64,000 nt of DNA from Parnassius smintheus behrii (lineage: Eukaryota; Arthropoda; Insecta; Lepidoptera; Papilionidae): NCBI GenBank assembly GCA_036936625.1, contig JAUPFT010000008.1, positions 22,555,374 through 22,619,373 of the forward strand. Direction: 5' to 3'. The notes under the pieces were generated by a model. The model did not search any database. It saw nothing but the letters and a program-made list of their open reading frames with translations, and was not told where the DNA came from. Positions 33,603 through 44,730 of the stretch are shown piece after piece (within the stretch, counting starts at the first letter, position 1; each line of letters opens with the position of its first letter). Made by a program: the position numbers and the translations under genes.

Positions 33603-35065
33603 TGTCGGTGCATAGCAGAACCTATGGTTACGGGAGGGACGGGAGGAAGTCCCATGTCATAGTTAGCTTAGCCACCTTCATTTTAAATATTAATATTTGG
33701 TCCTTAGAACAAGATAACAGTAGCTTGAAGTCTTGTATTGATAAGTTTGGGTTTTGATTTAATTTTGTTAATTATAGGATCCCAAGCATATCTTGTAGCT
33801 ACCACATGCACCCATCCATCTTCTCTATTAAAATTAGGATTCGTCTTTTGATTTAGGATTAGTCTTTAAATTTCAATTGCCTCGCGAATCAACTTGGTCG
33901 GAATCGGTATTTTCTTGCGAGAATTTGTGGTCTATCAAATCTGATGTAATATTGGAAACGATCTTGAACATGTTCACAGACTGCAGACTTCCCAGAAAGT
34001 GAGTTCTCGTAAACCATAGACATACATGTCATTTTCTAGATACAGATTTAGATTATGTTTAGATCATAGACTTAGAATTAACCTATCCTAAGTCTATGGT
34101 TTAGATTGTCATGATAATTAATATCTTCAAAATTTATTGACTTTGATTGCGCGCTTGGGAGAAAAGTTTTAAAATATGAGATAAAATTTGCGACATTTTT
34201 GATGTTATATCAGATCTTTTAATTTAGAAGCTGGCAGAAATTTAGAAAAAACGAAAGAATTATTGTTATGACAGACAAGAATATTTATGTCACTATATGA
34301 TCCATCTATTCTACGATTTATTACTTATGGTCAAACGTGTACTTGGTACACAAACAAAGTTCACGTTGTATTTGACCACGAGAAAACCTTTTTGTTCTTA
34401 ATGCTTGATTTACCTATTATAAAAACTAGCTAGCTATTTATTAGTTTAATAAAACATAGGTATGAAGTTATGGCACATATTTAATTTTTTATTTATAGCA
34501 AAAAAAAATGACATTAATACAAATTGTAATTTTAACTCGACGCAAGTAAATTTTGCAAGATGCAGTCTTAACTTGCTAGTTAGGGTGAACTTCGAGAGGC
34601 TCAATTTTCGTTGTCCGGAGAAAAAAAGTAGTATTTAATTTAGAAACAAAAATATTTTTTATGCTACTGTAATGTATGATCTAACTGAGGCTTCTAATAT
34701 GCCACAAAATAGTCACAAAATAGAAAAAAATTCCGAAAGGCCTAAATATGGATACCCCTGGCACTTTCGCTACACATTTTGCGAACAACTTATCAATAAA
34801 GTATTTACTTATGTACGAAAATACGATAAACAATGCAGTCTAAACTCTACCAGGTTAGATGCTGATATATAAAAAATATACCGTATGTATATTTATGACA
34901 GTTTTATTAAGAACTATAATATACAGTTTGTCCGAGACTAAACAGTGATTCCGTTCCGTTCCGCCAGGGTTATCAAAATTCATAATGAAAACCCAAACTT
35001 ATTTCTAATTTTCTGTAAAAAAAGAAAGTTTTCCTATTATTTCTTACACATATATTTATTTTACA
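33603..35065. other. AT-rich sequence, no gene seen
   Basis: No coding frame. An 11-bp inverted repeat (catagacttag/ctaagtctatg) lies at about 34064-34098. Nothing else that I can identify. Confidence 0.4.
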
Positions 35066-35640
35066 TATCGATTGACGTGCAGTTTCATGGTTTCTTGGAA
35101 GAGAATGCCAAATTGGCCTCTAAAAAGCTTCACGCTCTCAAGAGACCGGGACAGTATTTCAAGCCGACACAACGTTTGCAACTTTACAAGGCGCAGGTTC
35201 AGCTGCACATGGAATACTGTTCCCGTCTCTAGGCTGGTGCACCCCAGTGTCAGCTCCTTCCATTTGATCGCATGCAGCGCAGAACCGTTCGAATCGTCGG
35301 CGACCGAGCTCTTTTCGATCGGCTTGATTCACTGGCACTGCGAAGAGGTGTTGTATCTCTTTGCGTATTTTATCCCATTTACCACGAGGAGCGCTCTGAG
35401 CAATTGTTCGAATCAATCCCAGCCGTCAAATCTCATGAACACACATCGCGGCAAAACTCCCAATATCATCTTCATCAAATTTTCTTCCTCGCACAAGTTC
35501 CTTGTGGAATCAACTACCATCAGATATTTTTCCGGACTGATACGGCTTAGGAACTTTGATTTTCTTATAAATCTTAATTCAATTTTGATCCTTTTGTCGT
35601 CTTTTATTGATTCCCCTGGCCAAAAAAAAATTTAAATGCT
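35066..35640 (+). pseudogene. 5'-truncated LINE copy of the 16.9-20.3 kb family
   Basis: Begins abruptly inside the RT C-terminal region (DVQFHGFLEENAKLASKKL) and continues LQLYKAQVQLHMEYCSRL, a stop, FDRMQRRTVRIVGDRALFDR, LALRRGVVSLCVFYPIYHEE. It closely parallels the last ~200 residues of the minus-strand LINE ORF at 17 kb. Stops and frameshifts make it non-functional; the 3' end decays near 35640. Confidence 0.88.
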
Positions 35641-36663
35641 ATATTTTGGGAACCATCCGACCAAAAGTAATGCCTATTAGGTAAATGTGTTTATAATTAA
35701 GTAAAATTTAATGTTAAACTGTTAATTGTAAAAAATCTGTTCAAATAAATTTCGCCAAGGGAATCAACTGAATATTCCGAATTTCAGGATTCACCCTAAG
35801 AGACAAGTTTTATATTAGTAAGTGATAGAAGAGAAGAAGAGAAGAACATTGTTTCATGGCGTTAAAAGTATTTTATATACTCGTATATTTTTAACATAAA
35901 GAACACATACATTTTAACAAAAACAACAGGTTAAAGTAAAATCTAACAATGGAACTAAGTTGTGACAATCGTATAGTCTAACACAATGGACAGAGCGTTA
36001 GTAAGTTCTTGACTTTTCCGCTTTGCCAGTCTCACACAATAGAATAAACACGAATCTCGAACAATAATAAAACGCGCGGAACAATACCGAGATATTTTCG
36101 TTTATATTTTATTACATATTATATTCTCTAAAATAGAATAGTTCTCCTAAGTTTTAGTCTGTTTCGATTTAATTGTATTCGTTTATCATTACTTATCATT
36201 GGGTGGGATAGAAGCCAAGCGTGGGCTAAGACAAAGAAGACAGCTACATTGATACCTTTAAATTAAAAAAAAAATGTTCGTTTTAAGTTTTAATTTCAAA
36301 TTTTGATTGCCAGCGGTTGATTCTTTTTTTCTAATTTCTTCAATTGCTGTGCCTTATGGGTTAACTTACACTAACTTGCATAGAATGATGCTTAGTCACT
36401 CCAATACATAATATCCCAAAAAAGCTCTACGTTTTGGTAGTGTTACGAAAGTCGTCATGTGTTGGCGACGGCAAGAAAATCTTTTATTATATATCGTCCC
36501 ACGAGTGCCCTAAGTGTTGAATATGGAAAATGTCCGGACAAGCTCAAGATCGCTTACAGATGGCAGTAAAATGAACAGATGGCTGTCTCAAGATTATGTA
36601 AATAACGGCGGGAATGTCTGCCAAGCCATGAGTGGGCTGTTTATGTATGTAAACAAAGCCAAT
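35641..36663. other. AT-rich sequence, no gene seen
   Basis: No coding frame or repeat that I can identify. Confidence 0.4.
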
Positions 36664-36790
36664 TGTTCTGATGTCACAGTAGCGGAGTGGCAAGTCTATT
36701 GGCTGTGACGTTATGGGACACGGGTTCGATTCACGCACAACACCAGTATTTATATGCGCTACAATAATTGCTCTGGATCTGAGTGTATGA
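36664..36790 (+). repeat. tRNA-related SINE head
   Basis: Box-A-like tagcggagtggcaa and box-B-like acgggttcgattcacgc ~45 nt apart, followed by a unique body. It fits a tRNA-derived SINE. No cloverleaf with a matched acceptor stem is seen. Confidence 0.55.
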
Positions 36791-37350
36791 TTTAATGATT
36801 ATATTCTCACTTTCATTACAAAGAGAGTCTGAGGGAAAGCTTGCATTTAAAGTCTTAAATGCAGGCTTCCTCACTGTGTTTTGTCAAACCTTCTAGCTTA
36901 TGGTCAGAACAATACATTAAATTTTAATTGAATTAAAATAAAATTGCTGGTGTACTATAAAATTTGGAGCTATTGAACAGTTTATTACTTATTTTTATCA
37001 TATATTAGAAACTATGACGGAATATTCATTTAGGTCAAACTCAGTTGAACAGTTTTTAGTAAAACACGGGATCTAATTTTAGGGTTTGATCTCAATTTAT
37101 TTATTTCTGAGTTAAGTCAATGAATAATAGAAAAAAATATTGTAAAATTTGACTTTTGTACCTGTTTTCAATTGTGTTCAGGTATGATCCACATTAATAC
37201 TGCATTTGTAGACTTAACTTGGTCTCAATTTTTTTTATAAAGGATTTCCTCAAGGTTGTCTTTTAATCCCGGAACACACTATTAATAAGTACTGAATACC
37301 GTGTTATACTCAAACTTATATATTATTCTTCATATGTAATTGTTCGATGC
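36791..37350. other. AT-rich sequence, no gene seen
   Basis: No coding frame or repeat that I can identify. Confidence 0.4.
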
Positions 37351-37708
37351 CTTTTTTATATATTTTCTTTTATAGTAGATCAGTCCACCTGATCGTAAGC
37401 GGTAGATGTGGCCCATAGATATCTATATCTAAGATAGAATTTTTACAAATTTTGCGTTATCGAGTTGCGTTATAAAACTTTTGCGAATCAAAATGCAGAT
37501 GCGTTGTTAGCCGTGAGAAGTAAGATGGAATGCCCCTTTTCCAGTAAAAAGGGTCTCCGGTTCTCTACACTCACCATACGAAACATAGCAGCATTAAGCT
37601 GCTATTTTACGATGGTATTCTATGAGAGCGTGGTCCTTCCAGGTCAGGCCGACCCATTCGTGCTACAACTATACAATTAATATAGCTGCAGCATAGCTCT
37701 ACCACGCT
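37351..37708 (-). repeat. Short LINE-ended repeat, copy 1 (near full length)
   Basis: On the minus strand it begins cgtggtagagctatgctgca, passes the caccggagaccc-type box (plus strand gggtctccggttctctacac at 37550) and ends in the accatcaggtggact-type tail. Both ends match the LINE at 16.9-20.3 kb; the central ~120 bp do not. A ~40-bp extra stretch near 37430-37470 is specific to this copy. Confidence 0.8.
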
Positions 37709-38451
37709 TAAGTATATTTCCTGTAGTGGTGTAATTATTTAATTAATTTCTTTCAATTTTAAAATTTTTGAAGATATTTATTATACACGTGAAAAATTTA
37801 CAATTTTAAAAGATAGTTTTAAATATTTTATAGCAATCCAGAATATAATTTCTTTTTACCAGCGAATGCTACCTATAACGATGCTATTCGTTTGATACAG
37901 TGTACGAGATACTTCTACATAAGTAGTTTAGAAATTATATATTCTAGTGGCTTCTTGCGTCAGAATATTGAAAATAGTTTTTGAATTTTATTTAAATAAT
38001 CTTATTTTATATAAGTTTTATGCCCAAATATTTAAACGCTGATCATTTTTAAGATGTCATTAAGTGTATGTGTCGACATGCTGCTCCGTACTTTCTATAG
38101 ATAGTGAACGCATTTCGGGGTTCATTCATGTGGTGGAAATACACCATCTTTCAGTCATGTTTTACAAGGTAATCATTAAATTTGGTAAAATTTGATACAT
38201 AAAAACGTCAAAAACAATGCCAAGCAAAGTGTTAATTTCTGTTTTTAGTCATGTTAAGCTTTTTTGCTCGCCTAACAAGTGCTTGACATAAGTGAAAATA
38301 GCAGTTAATTAACTTGAGTGTTTGGGAGTACAATTTGGATTTAAAGGTGATAAGCAGCGAAGCAATAACGTAACGCCTGATTCCAATTATTAATTATAAT
38401 TTAGTCTAGTACCCAGTTCGGTTTTTGAGCCTTAATCATTCGAAATAAAGT
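37709..38451. other. AT-rich sequence, no gene seen
   Basis: No coding frame or repeat that I can identify. Confidence 0.4.
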
Positions 38452-38640
38452 CGTGTGCCATGTAGTGGCGGTGTAAGAATATTAGTTACCCTATATCATC
38501 CCATGGGTGTTGTAGAGCCGACTGAGGGAACCAAATGACGAGATGGACAGCAGCGTCTTCTTAATAACGACTAAAAATAAAAAATAAACTCTCGTTGCCA
38601 ACCCGCTTGCCGAGCGTGGCAACTGTGGCAAATATCCCCG
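38452..38640 (+). repeat. SINE-like repeat (tagtggcggtgtaag family)
   Basis: Matches 45648-45848 over boxes tagtggcggtgtaagaa, atcatcccatgggtgt, gagatggacagcagcgtctt and aataacgactaaaaataa. Its end (gcttgccgagcgtggcaact) also recurs at 60.2 kb on the minus strand. The copy at 45.8 kb carries an RTE-type 3' tail after this body. Confidence 0.65.
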
Positions 38641-38777
38641 TAAATCGTGTGCATCTCCTTATTTCTGACAATAAACGGACCTTACACCAAAAGCAAAATA
38701 TTTGTATTTTCACTGTTGGTGCTGATGTTTCTATGAACAACGTAGAGTTTGTAAAACAAACAAATTGTTTATATAGA

Positions 38778-38957
38778 CGTGGTAGAGCCACGCTGCATAT
38801 TATGATTGTAGCACAAATGGTTCGACTTAATCGGGGAAGGACCACGCTTTAATAGAATACCTGCGTAAAATATTAGCTTAATGCTGATGTGATTCGTATG
38901 GTGAGTGTAGAGAACCGGAGACCTATTTTACAGGAATCGAGGAATTCTATATTAATA
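38778..38957 (+). repeat. Short LINE-ended repeat, copy 2, left part (split by mariner)
   Basis: 5' two thirds of the family: cgtggtagagccacgctgca, cggggaaggaccacgc, atggtgagtgtagagaacc. It stops at the TA where the mariner is inserted; the remainder resumes at 40268. Confidence 0.85.
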
Positions 38958-40267
38958 CCAGGTGTCTCAAAAGAAAGTTCACATTTAAATCTTTTTTTAA
39001 AAGAAAAGTCTTAGCTTTATTGAAAAAATGTTTATTTTATATTGAAGTACACTGTTTGGGAATTTATTTTTTAAAAATAACATTGTCCAAATGTAAACCG
39101 TTGCGCTCTCGGCATTCATTTAGTCGGGCACTAAAATTGCCTATGACAGCTCGGCAGGTAGTCTCCGTGATGGCTGCCATTTCATGACGGATATTTTCTT
39201 TTAATTGTGCCAGGGAAGTCGGTTTATTAGCGTAAACTTTTGATTTGACATAACCCCACAGGAAAAAATCCATAGGCGTTAAATCGGGACTCCGTGGAGG
39301 CCAATTTATGTCACCTCGCCAGGAGATTAATTTGTTCGGAAAAATTTCTCGAACTCGAGGCAGAGATCTGTTGGACGTGTGTGAAGTTGCTCCATCCTGC
39401 TGGAACCATGTTCTTTGGTTGTAACCAGGAAAGTTTTGCAGTTGGGGTACGAAAAACTCGTCTAACATCTCCACATAACGCTCTGAATTCACTGTGAGTG
39501 TGCGTCCCCTTCCATCTTCAAAAAAGTAAGGGCCGATAATTCCTCGCGCCGACATCGCTGCCCATACGGTGACTTTGGGTGAATGTAGCGGTTTCTGATG
39601 TTTTTGTTTTGGGTTGGTTGCACTCCAGTAACGACAATTTTGCTTGTTTACATGCCCATTCAGGTGAAAATGGGCTTCATCGGAAAACAAGATGTTGGTG
39701 AACGTTGGAAAGCGCTCAATCATCTGATTTACAAAGGCAAGCCTCTGACCAGCATCTTGAGGCTTCAGTTCTTGCACTAACTGAATTTTGTACGGGTGCA
39801 GCTTTAAATCTTTGTGTAAAATGCGGCATAATGAAGATCTGTGCACATTTAAAGCAACAGCACGCTTCCGAATCGAGAGGTTTGGATCATCTCGAATAGA
39901 CTGAGTAACACTGTCCACGTTTTCGGCTGTTCTTGATGTTCTTGGTCGCCCAGATTTTGGTTTCTCCAGAGTTGACCCAGTCTCTTCAAACTTCTCAACC
40001 CATTTTGCAATGAGACGAGTGCTAGGCGCATCATTTAAGTGACGAATATGTCGAATACTGCAGAATTTTCTACGCGCTACAGTCGCCGAATTACCGTTTT
40101 TGTAAAACTCACGTACGCACAACGCACGGTCCGCACCAGAGAAACGCTCCATAGCGACTAAATTCCCAAGAGCCAGACTACCGACTGACATACCCCCCGC
40201 GCCCCTCAGAATAGTTGCTTTCGCGTAATAAGATAAGCAAATGTGAACTTACTTTTGAGACACCTTG
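38958..40267. mobile_element. Complete mariner-group (DD41D, rosa-like) transposon, 1310 bp
   Basis: Terminal inverted repeats of ~30 bp share AGGTGTCTCAAAAG and AAGTTCACATTT at both ends with two or three mismatches, flanked by TA duplications at 38956-38957 and 40268-40269. A single transposase gene fills the interior on the minus strand. The element splits a short LINE-ended repeat, so it arrived later. Intact ends, open transposase and TA duplication are the hallmarks of a potentially active IS630/Tc1/mariner element. Confidence 0.95.
39064..40191 (-). CDS. Mariner-group transposase, DD41D
   Basis: Cut-and-paste transposase of 375 residues. An N-terminal paired helix-turn-helix DNA-binding region (about residues 15-135) includes a GRPRTSRTAENV linker near 82. 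Catalytic domain: first Asp in ILFSDEAHFHLNG near 171, second in WFQQDGATSH near 269, third in PDLTPMDFFLWGY. Counting from the second to the third Asp gives 41 intervening residues, which distinguishes it from DD34D mariners and matches the rosa-type group. WVEKFEETG (canonical WVxxF-like) and WPPRSPDLTP are also present. No stop or frameshift. Met-14 (MERFSGADRA, 40152) is a plausible alternative start because homologous proteins usually begin near that motif. It binds the terminal repeats at 38958 and 40267. Confidence 0.95.
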   Translation of the reverse strand: MSVGSLALGNLVAMERFSGADRALCVREFYKNGNSATVARRKFCSIRHIRHLNDAPSTRLIAKWVEKFEETGSTLEKPKSGRPRTSRTAENVDSVTQSIRDDPNLSIRKRAVALNVHRSSLCRILHKDLKLHPYKIQLVQELKPQDAGQRLAFVNQMIERFPTFTNILFSDEAHFHLNGHVNKQNCRYWSATNPKQKHQKPLHSPKVTVWAAMSARGIIGPYFFEDGRGRTLTVNSERYVEMLDEFFVPQLQNFPGYNQRTWFQQDGATSHTSNRSLPRVREIFPNKLISWRGDINWPPRSPDLTPMDFFLWGYVKSKVYANKPTSLAQLKENIRHEMAAITETTCRAVIGNFSARLNECRERNGLHLDNVIFKK

Positions 40268-40402
40268 TATTAGTCCTTAGAGGTGACAACGCATCTTTAT
40301 TTTGATTCTTAATGGAGGTTAAATGTAGATGTCTATGGGTTAGCATCCACTTACTATCAGGTGGAATGAGTCCTCGTTTGTCACCCTTATTCTGTAAAAA
40401 AA
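40268..40402 (+). repeat. Short LINE-ended repeat, copy 2, right part
   Basis: Continues copy 2 after the mariner: ggtgacaacgcatctttatt, tgtagatgtctatgggt, ctatcaggtgga, ctcgtttgtcacccttatt and an A-run. Confidence 0.85.
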
Positions 40403-40499
40403 TGCAGTTTGTCACAGTATTTAATCTGTGGAGTAGTAGATGAATACATGAAAAGATCTGGTAGCATCAGAAGTCATGGTACAGCATATAAATATTTTC

Positions 40500-41705
40500 T
40501 ATTGCGAACATCCTCACTTATAAGTTTATCACACATAGAAACCCCTTACATAGCCATCTCCGTGACTCGCTGAGCATCCTCAAACGCCAGCAGTGAAGGA
40601 CCACGTCTCAGATCCATAAGTCATCACTGGCAACATGCACTGGTTGTACACTTTAGTTTTCAGAGATTGAGGTATACCTGACGAGAAGATGTGTCGTAAT
40701 TTCCCGAACGCTGCCCAGCCGAGTAGAATCCGTCGATTGACTTCTCGGTTGAAGTTGGACTTACCTAGTCGGACTCTTTGTCGTGTTATATATTATGTTG
40801 TGTTATAGTGCTCCCAGCAACTACCGGCATAGATGTGACATCCATGTCACATCTATGCCGGTAGTCATTAAACATGATCTTTGTTTTGTCCATGTTCATC
40901 TTAAGACCTCTCCGTTGGGAGACACCATTGAAGTCATTGAGAGTAGTGCTAAGGTCCTCCAGTGATTCTGCCATAGGGACTATATCGTCGGCAAATCGAA
41001 GGTGAGTGATGTACTCGCTATTGATGTTAATACCGTATCCTTTCCAGTCCAGTAGCTTGAAAACGTCTTCCAACGCAGCGGTGAAAAGTTTCAGGGATAT
41101 AACGTCACCCTGTCTTACACATCTCTGCAGTTGGATAGGTTTCGAACTCTGGTTCTGTACTTGGATAGCCATCGTAGCCATACTGTTCAAAAACTTCAGC
41201 ATTTCGATATACCGACACTCAACTTGGCACAGCTGAAGGGACTGTAGCACCGCCCAAATTTCGACGGAATCAAAGGCTTTCTCATAGTCCACATACGCCA
41301 GGCAAAGTGGCTAATTTTACTCTTCGGACTTCTGTACAATTTGACGAAGGGTATGTATGTGGTCTATGGTACTGAAGCCTTTTCGGAAACCGGCTTGTTC
41401 GGGAGGCTGGAAGTCGTCGAGTCTGCGTGCGAGACGATTCGTAATGACTATCGAAAACAGCACGTAGACGCGGCTCAGAAGGGAAATCAGTCTGTAGTTC
41501 TTCAAGAGAGCGTTGTCACCTTTCTTAAAGAACAAGACCACCGCGCTTCTGCTCTACGCCTCCGGAGTAGTGCCACCATGGAGGACGGAATTGAAGAGCT
41601 TCTGAAGAACTTCAAGTACCGGTCCCTCGGGCCCTGCCGTTCAAGGTGCTGGAGAGCCATTCTAATCTCGCTCAAACTGACGTCCGGTTCTGACACTTTC
41701 AGTGT
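40500..41705 (-). pseudogene. RTE-type LINE fragment (RT and post-RT region)
   Basis: Minus-strand pieces in several frames: LSEIRMALQHLE near 41680, FFKKGDNALLKNYRLISLLS near 41535, FQPPEQAGFRKGFST near 41400, MDYEKAFDSVE (motif A) at 41292, CVRQGDVISLKLFTAALEDV (motif B) near 41110, LRFADDIVPMAESLEDL (FADD catalytic box) near 41010, then GLKMNMDKTKIMFN. An inverted duplication at 40820-40865 disrupts the frame that follows; a decayed post-RT region reaches ~40500. RTE clade by motif style. No endonuclease on this copy. Confidence 0.88.
40820..40865. repeat. Near-perfect palindrome (22-bp arms, 2-nt centre)
   Basis: Left arm begins actaccggcatagatgtg (40820) and right arm ends acatctatgccggtagt (40865), with cc in the middle. 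It lies in the RTE fragment at the spot that encodes a VTPMPVV-like segment in the related copy at 54.1 kb, where there is no palindrome. Confidence 0.95.
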
Positions 41706-41825
41706 CTAGAAGATTGCAATGCAGTGGACGATATGAATGACAAGCCGTGGAAACTGTCCATGCGATTGGAGCTAAGTTCTGCAAGACCCGCCGCAGAAGA
41801 AAACAAAAACAAATCCCTCCCGTGA

Positions 41826-41940
41826 CCATGGGTACTGTAAAGCACCCGAAACGTCGGGATAATAATAAAAATAAATTAAAGTAATTAAACGCGATAAAAT
41901 CCGTAAACAGTAGTTTTATTCAATGTGTAGTGTTCGCGTA
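41826..41940 (+). repeat. Dispersed motif, best copy
   Basis: Reads gtaaagcacccgaaacgtcg, then an A/T stretch, aattaaacgcgataaaatcc and tagttttattcaatgtgtag. It corresponds to the motif at 31378, 31741 and 33557, with longer conserved flanks here. Probably the terminal part of an interspersed element that I cannot name. Confidence 0.6.
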
Positions 41941-42112
41941 AATTTAAGAAATCATTATGAAAAACAAAAACTCTTCGATCACACTCTTAATCTCATGGCT
42001 GTTAGACAGGAGGTGAGGCTGCAATCGTCAACAGATTTGACAGTATACAGGCAACTGAACAGACAGATCTCCAAATGCATGCGGCGAGACTTAAGCAACT
42101 TTAACGCTTTTA

Positions 42113-42751
42113 AGTTTCTTCAACCAGGTACTTGGGGATCATTATAGATGAACGTTTAACTTGGCATGAACATATCGATGTAATAACATGTAGATTTAGA
42201 AAATTAGCCTGGATTTTTAAAACGCTAAGACATATTACTTCAGATACGCTCATTAACAAAATGTAACAAAATTTATGTAGCATTAGCTCAATCTTTAATA
42301 ACTTACTGCCTTCCGATATGGGGAGGAGCAACAAAAACAAAATTGTTGCAATTAGAAAGAGCTCAACGTGCCTTAGTAAAGACAATGTACTTTTTGCCTT
42401 ATAAATTCCCAACTAAAAGCCTGTATTTAAAAACTGATATACTAAGTATAAGAAAATTATATATTTTGCACACAATATTAAAAAAGCATAAAGGTTTGAT
42501 TTTCGACCCAAATACTTTGAACAAAAGAAGAAAAGACATTGTACTTAATTCATTTTGTGTTAAAACTGCATTCGCTAGACGTCAGTTCATTAACCAATCT
42601 ATCTATCTATATAATTTTGTCAACAAAAAGCTTAATATTTACTGTAGAAATGCCAAGGACTGCAAGATTTTGATTATAAATTGGCTAAAGACCCTGTCTT
42701 ACGAAGACACAGAAAAACTTATGTTTCGACACATAGGCTGAGAGAGAGAGA

Positions 42752-42846
<95 letters not shown>

Positions 42847-43056
42847 ACATACACACACACATTTATTTTTGAATATTGTATTTTTTTTGTATAATATTTT
42901 TTTTTAATGTAATCTCACGTCTCTTGAACGTTTTGTTTGGCTATGGAAGAGCGGGAGTCTCTGACACAAGTGCCTTAAGGTACTTAAAAGATGCTCCCTA
43001 CCCTATGCAAATTGTAAATAACAAGAGAAATAAACTATTATTATTATTATTATTAT
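42113..43056 (+). mobile_element. 5'-truncated LINE nested in the RTE fragment
   Basis: Begins in the RT C-terminal region (YLGIIIDERLTWHEHI), then FRKLAWIFKTLRHIT, a broken segment, and a 132-residue open stretch from 42343 (LQLERAQRALVKTMYFLPYKF … NKRRKDIV … LSYEDTEKLMFRHIG, stop at 42739). The 3' UTR contains a long (CA)n tract and ends in (att)n at 43037-43056. Jockey-like by its C-terminus. Truncated start and simple tail indicate insertion by reverse transcription. Confidence 0.78.
42752..42860. repeat. (CA)n microsatellite
   Basis: About 45 nearly uninterrupted CA units followed by a few impure ones, inside the 3' UTR of the nested LINE. Confidence 0.98.
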
Positions 43057-43533
43057 AACACTGCTCGTATTAAAGAAGCAATCGAGCGGAAGCAGGGCTC
43101 CAAAGTCTTTGCCAGATATCTGTCTGCCAGAAAGAGCCAACTGTCAAAGCTGAAGACTGAATGTGGTAGCATCGTTTCCGGGATACCGGAGATTTTGAGT
43201 CAGACTGAGAGGTTCTACGTGCACCGGTACACATGATCGTTGGAGCCACACGCAAATGTGAGTAACGATCCAAGAGCAAGTCTTATCCGACACTATTCCG
43301 ATGATATCCCGTGTTCAGTTCAGTGTGCCTCTAACCATTCGGTGATCGCTGCCAGTTTTCACCCTTGCGATCTGCTTATTAACCAAGTAATAGATCAAGA
43401 AGAAGCTGTACTGCCTAATTAATAAATATTCTAAATATGCCCGATTTTACTGCACGTAACTTAAAGTCAAATAATCAGACTTAGAACAATCATTTGTTGG
43501 TCATACCCATACTCGTTACGGATGTATTTTTAC

Positions 43534-43745
43534 GTAGTAAAGCCACGCTTTAACTATATTATGGTTGTAGCACGGGGAAGGACCACGCTCTCACAGAATA
43601 CCAGCGCAAAATACCAACTAAATACTGCTGTGTTTTGTATGTTGAGTGTAGAGAATCGGATACTCTTTTTACTGGAAATGAAGCATTCCATCATAGTCCT
43701 CAGGGTTAACAACGTTTCGATTTTTAATCGAGGAAAAATGTACGT
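43534..43745 (+). repeat. Short LINE-ended repeat, copy 3 (3' truncated)
   Basis: Starts gtagtaaagccacgctt, then cggggaaggaccacgctctc, agaataccagcgcaaaata, ttactggaaatgaagcattc; ends in ttttaatcgagg without the conserved tail. Confidence 0.8.
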
Positions 43746-44730
43746 GTTTAGAGTCACAACATTCTTTAACTTACCGTCAAGTGCTGATTGGCTCAGTAAG
43801 TCTTTCGTTCATTCGACAGTCGTTGTGGTCCAAAGTCGATCAGTGAAAAAAGTGTGAACTTTGTGATTATAGAGTTCCTAAAATTGCTGCTCAGCTTAGT
43901 AAATATGGACAAATCTTTCATGGTTCAAACGATTTAGTTGCTTACCTTAAAAAGGCTTATAATTAGCAGTGGTCACATAAGTATTCTACTTGTGGTTCTC
44001 TTCAATTTTTCATCGTCAAGAGTAAACACCAAAGGATGTCGCTGTACAGAAGTTTCGGAACTTACACTTGCATCCAAATTTTCATAAGAATTAAATCTTT
44101 ATAAAGATTTGTAATTTTTATGCCTTAAGAAAACTTTTGAGGTGAAGTAAGTAGAGCAGCGCGCTTTTGACTACGTTTTGGAGGCGGTTTAGGGACATTT
44201 TTATAACATTATTCCAAGAAAAAATTAAAAGAGAATGTAATAATTTGTTTGTGTCTTATTGATCACCTTTGATATGGGTTCTGATGAACGACATTCTAAA
44301 ATGTAGTGATCAACTCTTTGTGCTAAAAAATTTTTGATTAGCCCATATTACTGCAAAATTTTCGACATAGACGTAATTGATCCCTTTCAAATACATTTCA
44401 GCGAGCTTTGCCCTTTTAAATGGCTTACAAAATTCCAGTACTAAACTTAGGCCTCTCTCAATGTGGATTTTCCTCAATTATCACAATTGGTAGGTAGGTC
44501 ATATCAACACTGGTATATTGCTGTAATAAATATTATTATAAATAAATCATCATATCACCTATTTCTCAATATCTTTAAAAAAAGTACAACCAGTGTGTGT
44601 TGCCAGTGACGTCACATGGAACTAAGACGTGACCCAATTCAGATGGGTAGAAACAAAAGGAGCTACAAAAAGCTCAAAGTTGTTGATATTATCATTTTTT
44701 ATAGTTATTGTTGTATTTTGTTTGGTTTCA
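43746..44730. other. AT-rich sequence, no gene seen
   Basis: No coding frame or repeat that I can identify. Confidence 0.4.

Larger units (their letters stand above)
41941..43420 (+). pseudogene. RTE-type LINE fragment interrupted by a nested LINE
   Basis: The left part (41941-42112) encodes the endonuclease-RT linker (LFDHTLNLMAVRQEV, QISKCMRRDLSNFN). The right part (43057-43420) continues with ARIKEAIERKQGSKVFARYL and QSQL-like sequence, then frame-broken RISLIRHYSDDIP. Joining them conceptually restores the RTE order, so the 0.94-kb segment between is an insertion. No intact domain remains. Confidence 0.8.

Noticed and set aside
42681..42872. Short frame with a His-Thr repeat
   Set aside because: Translation of the (CA)n microsatellite.
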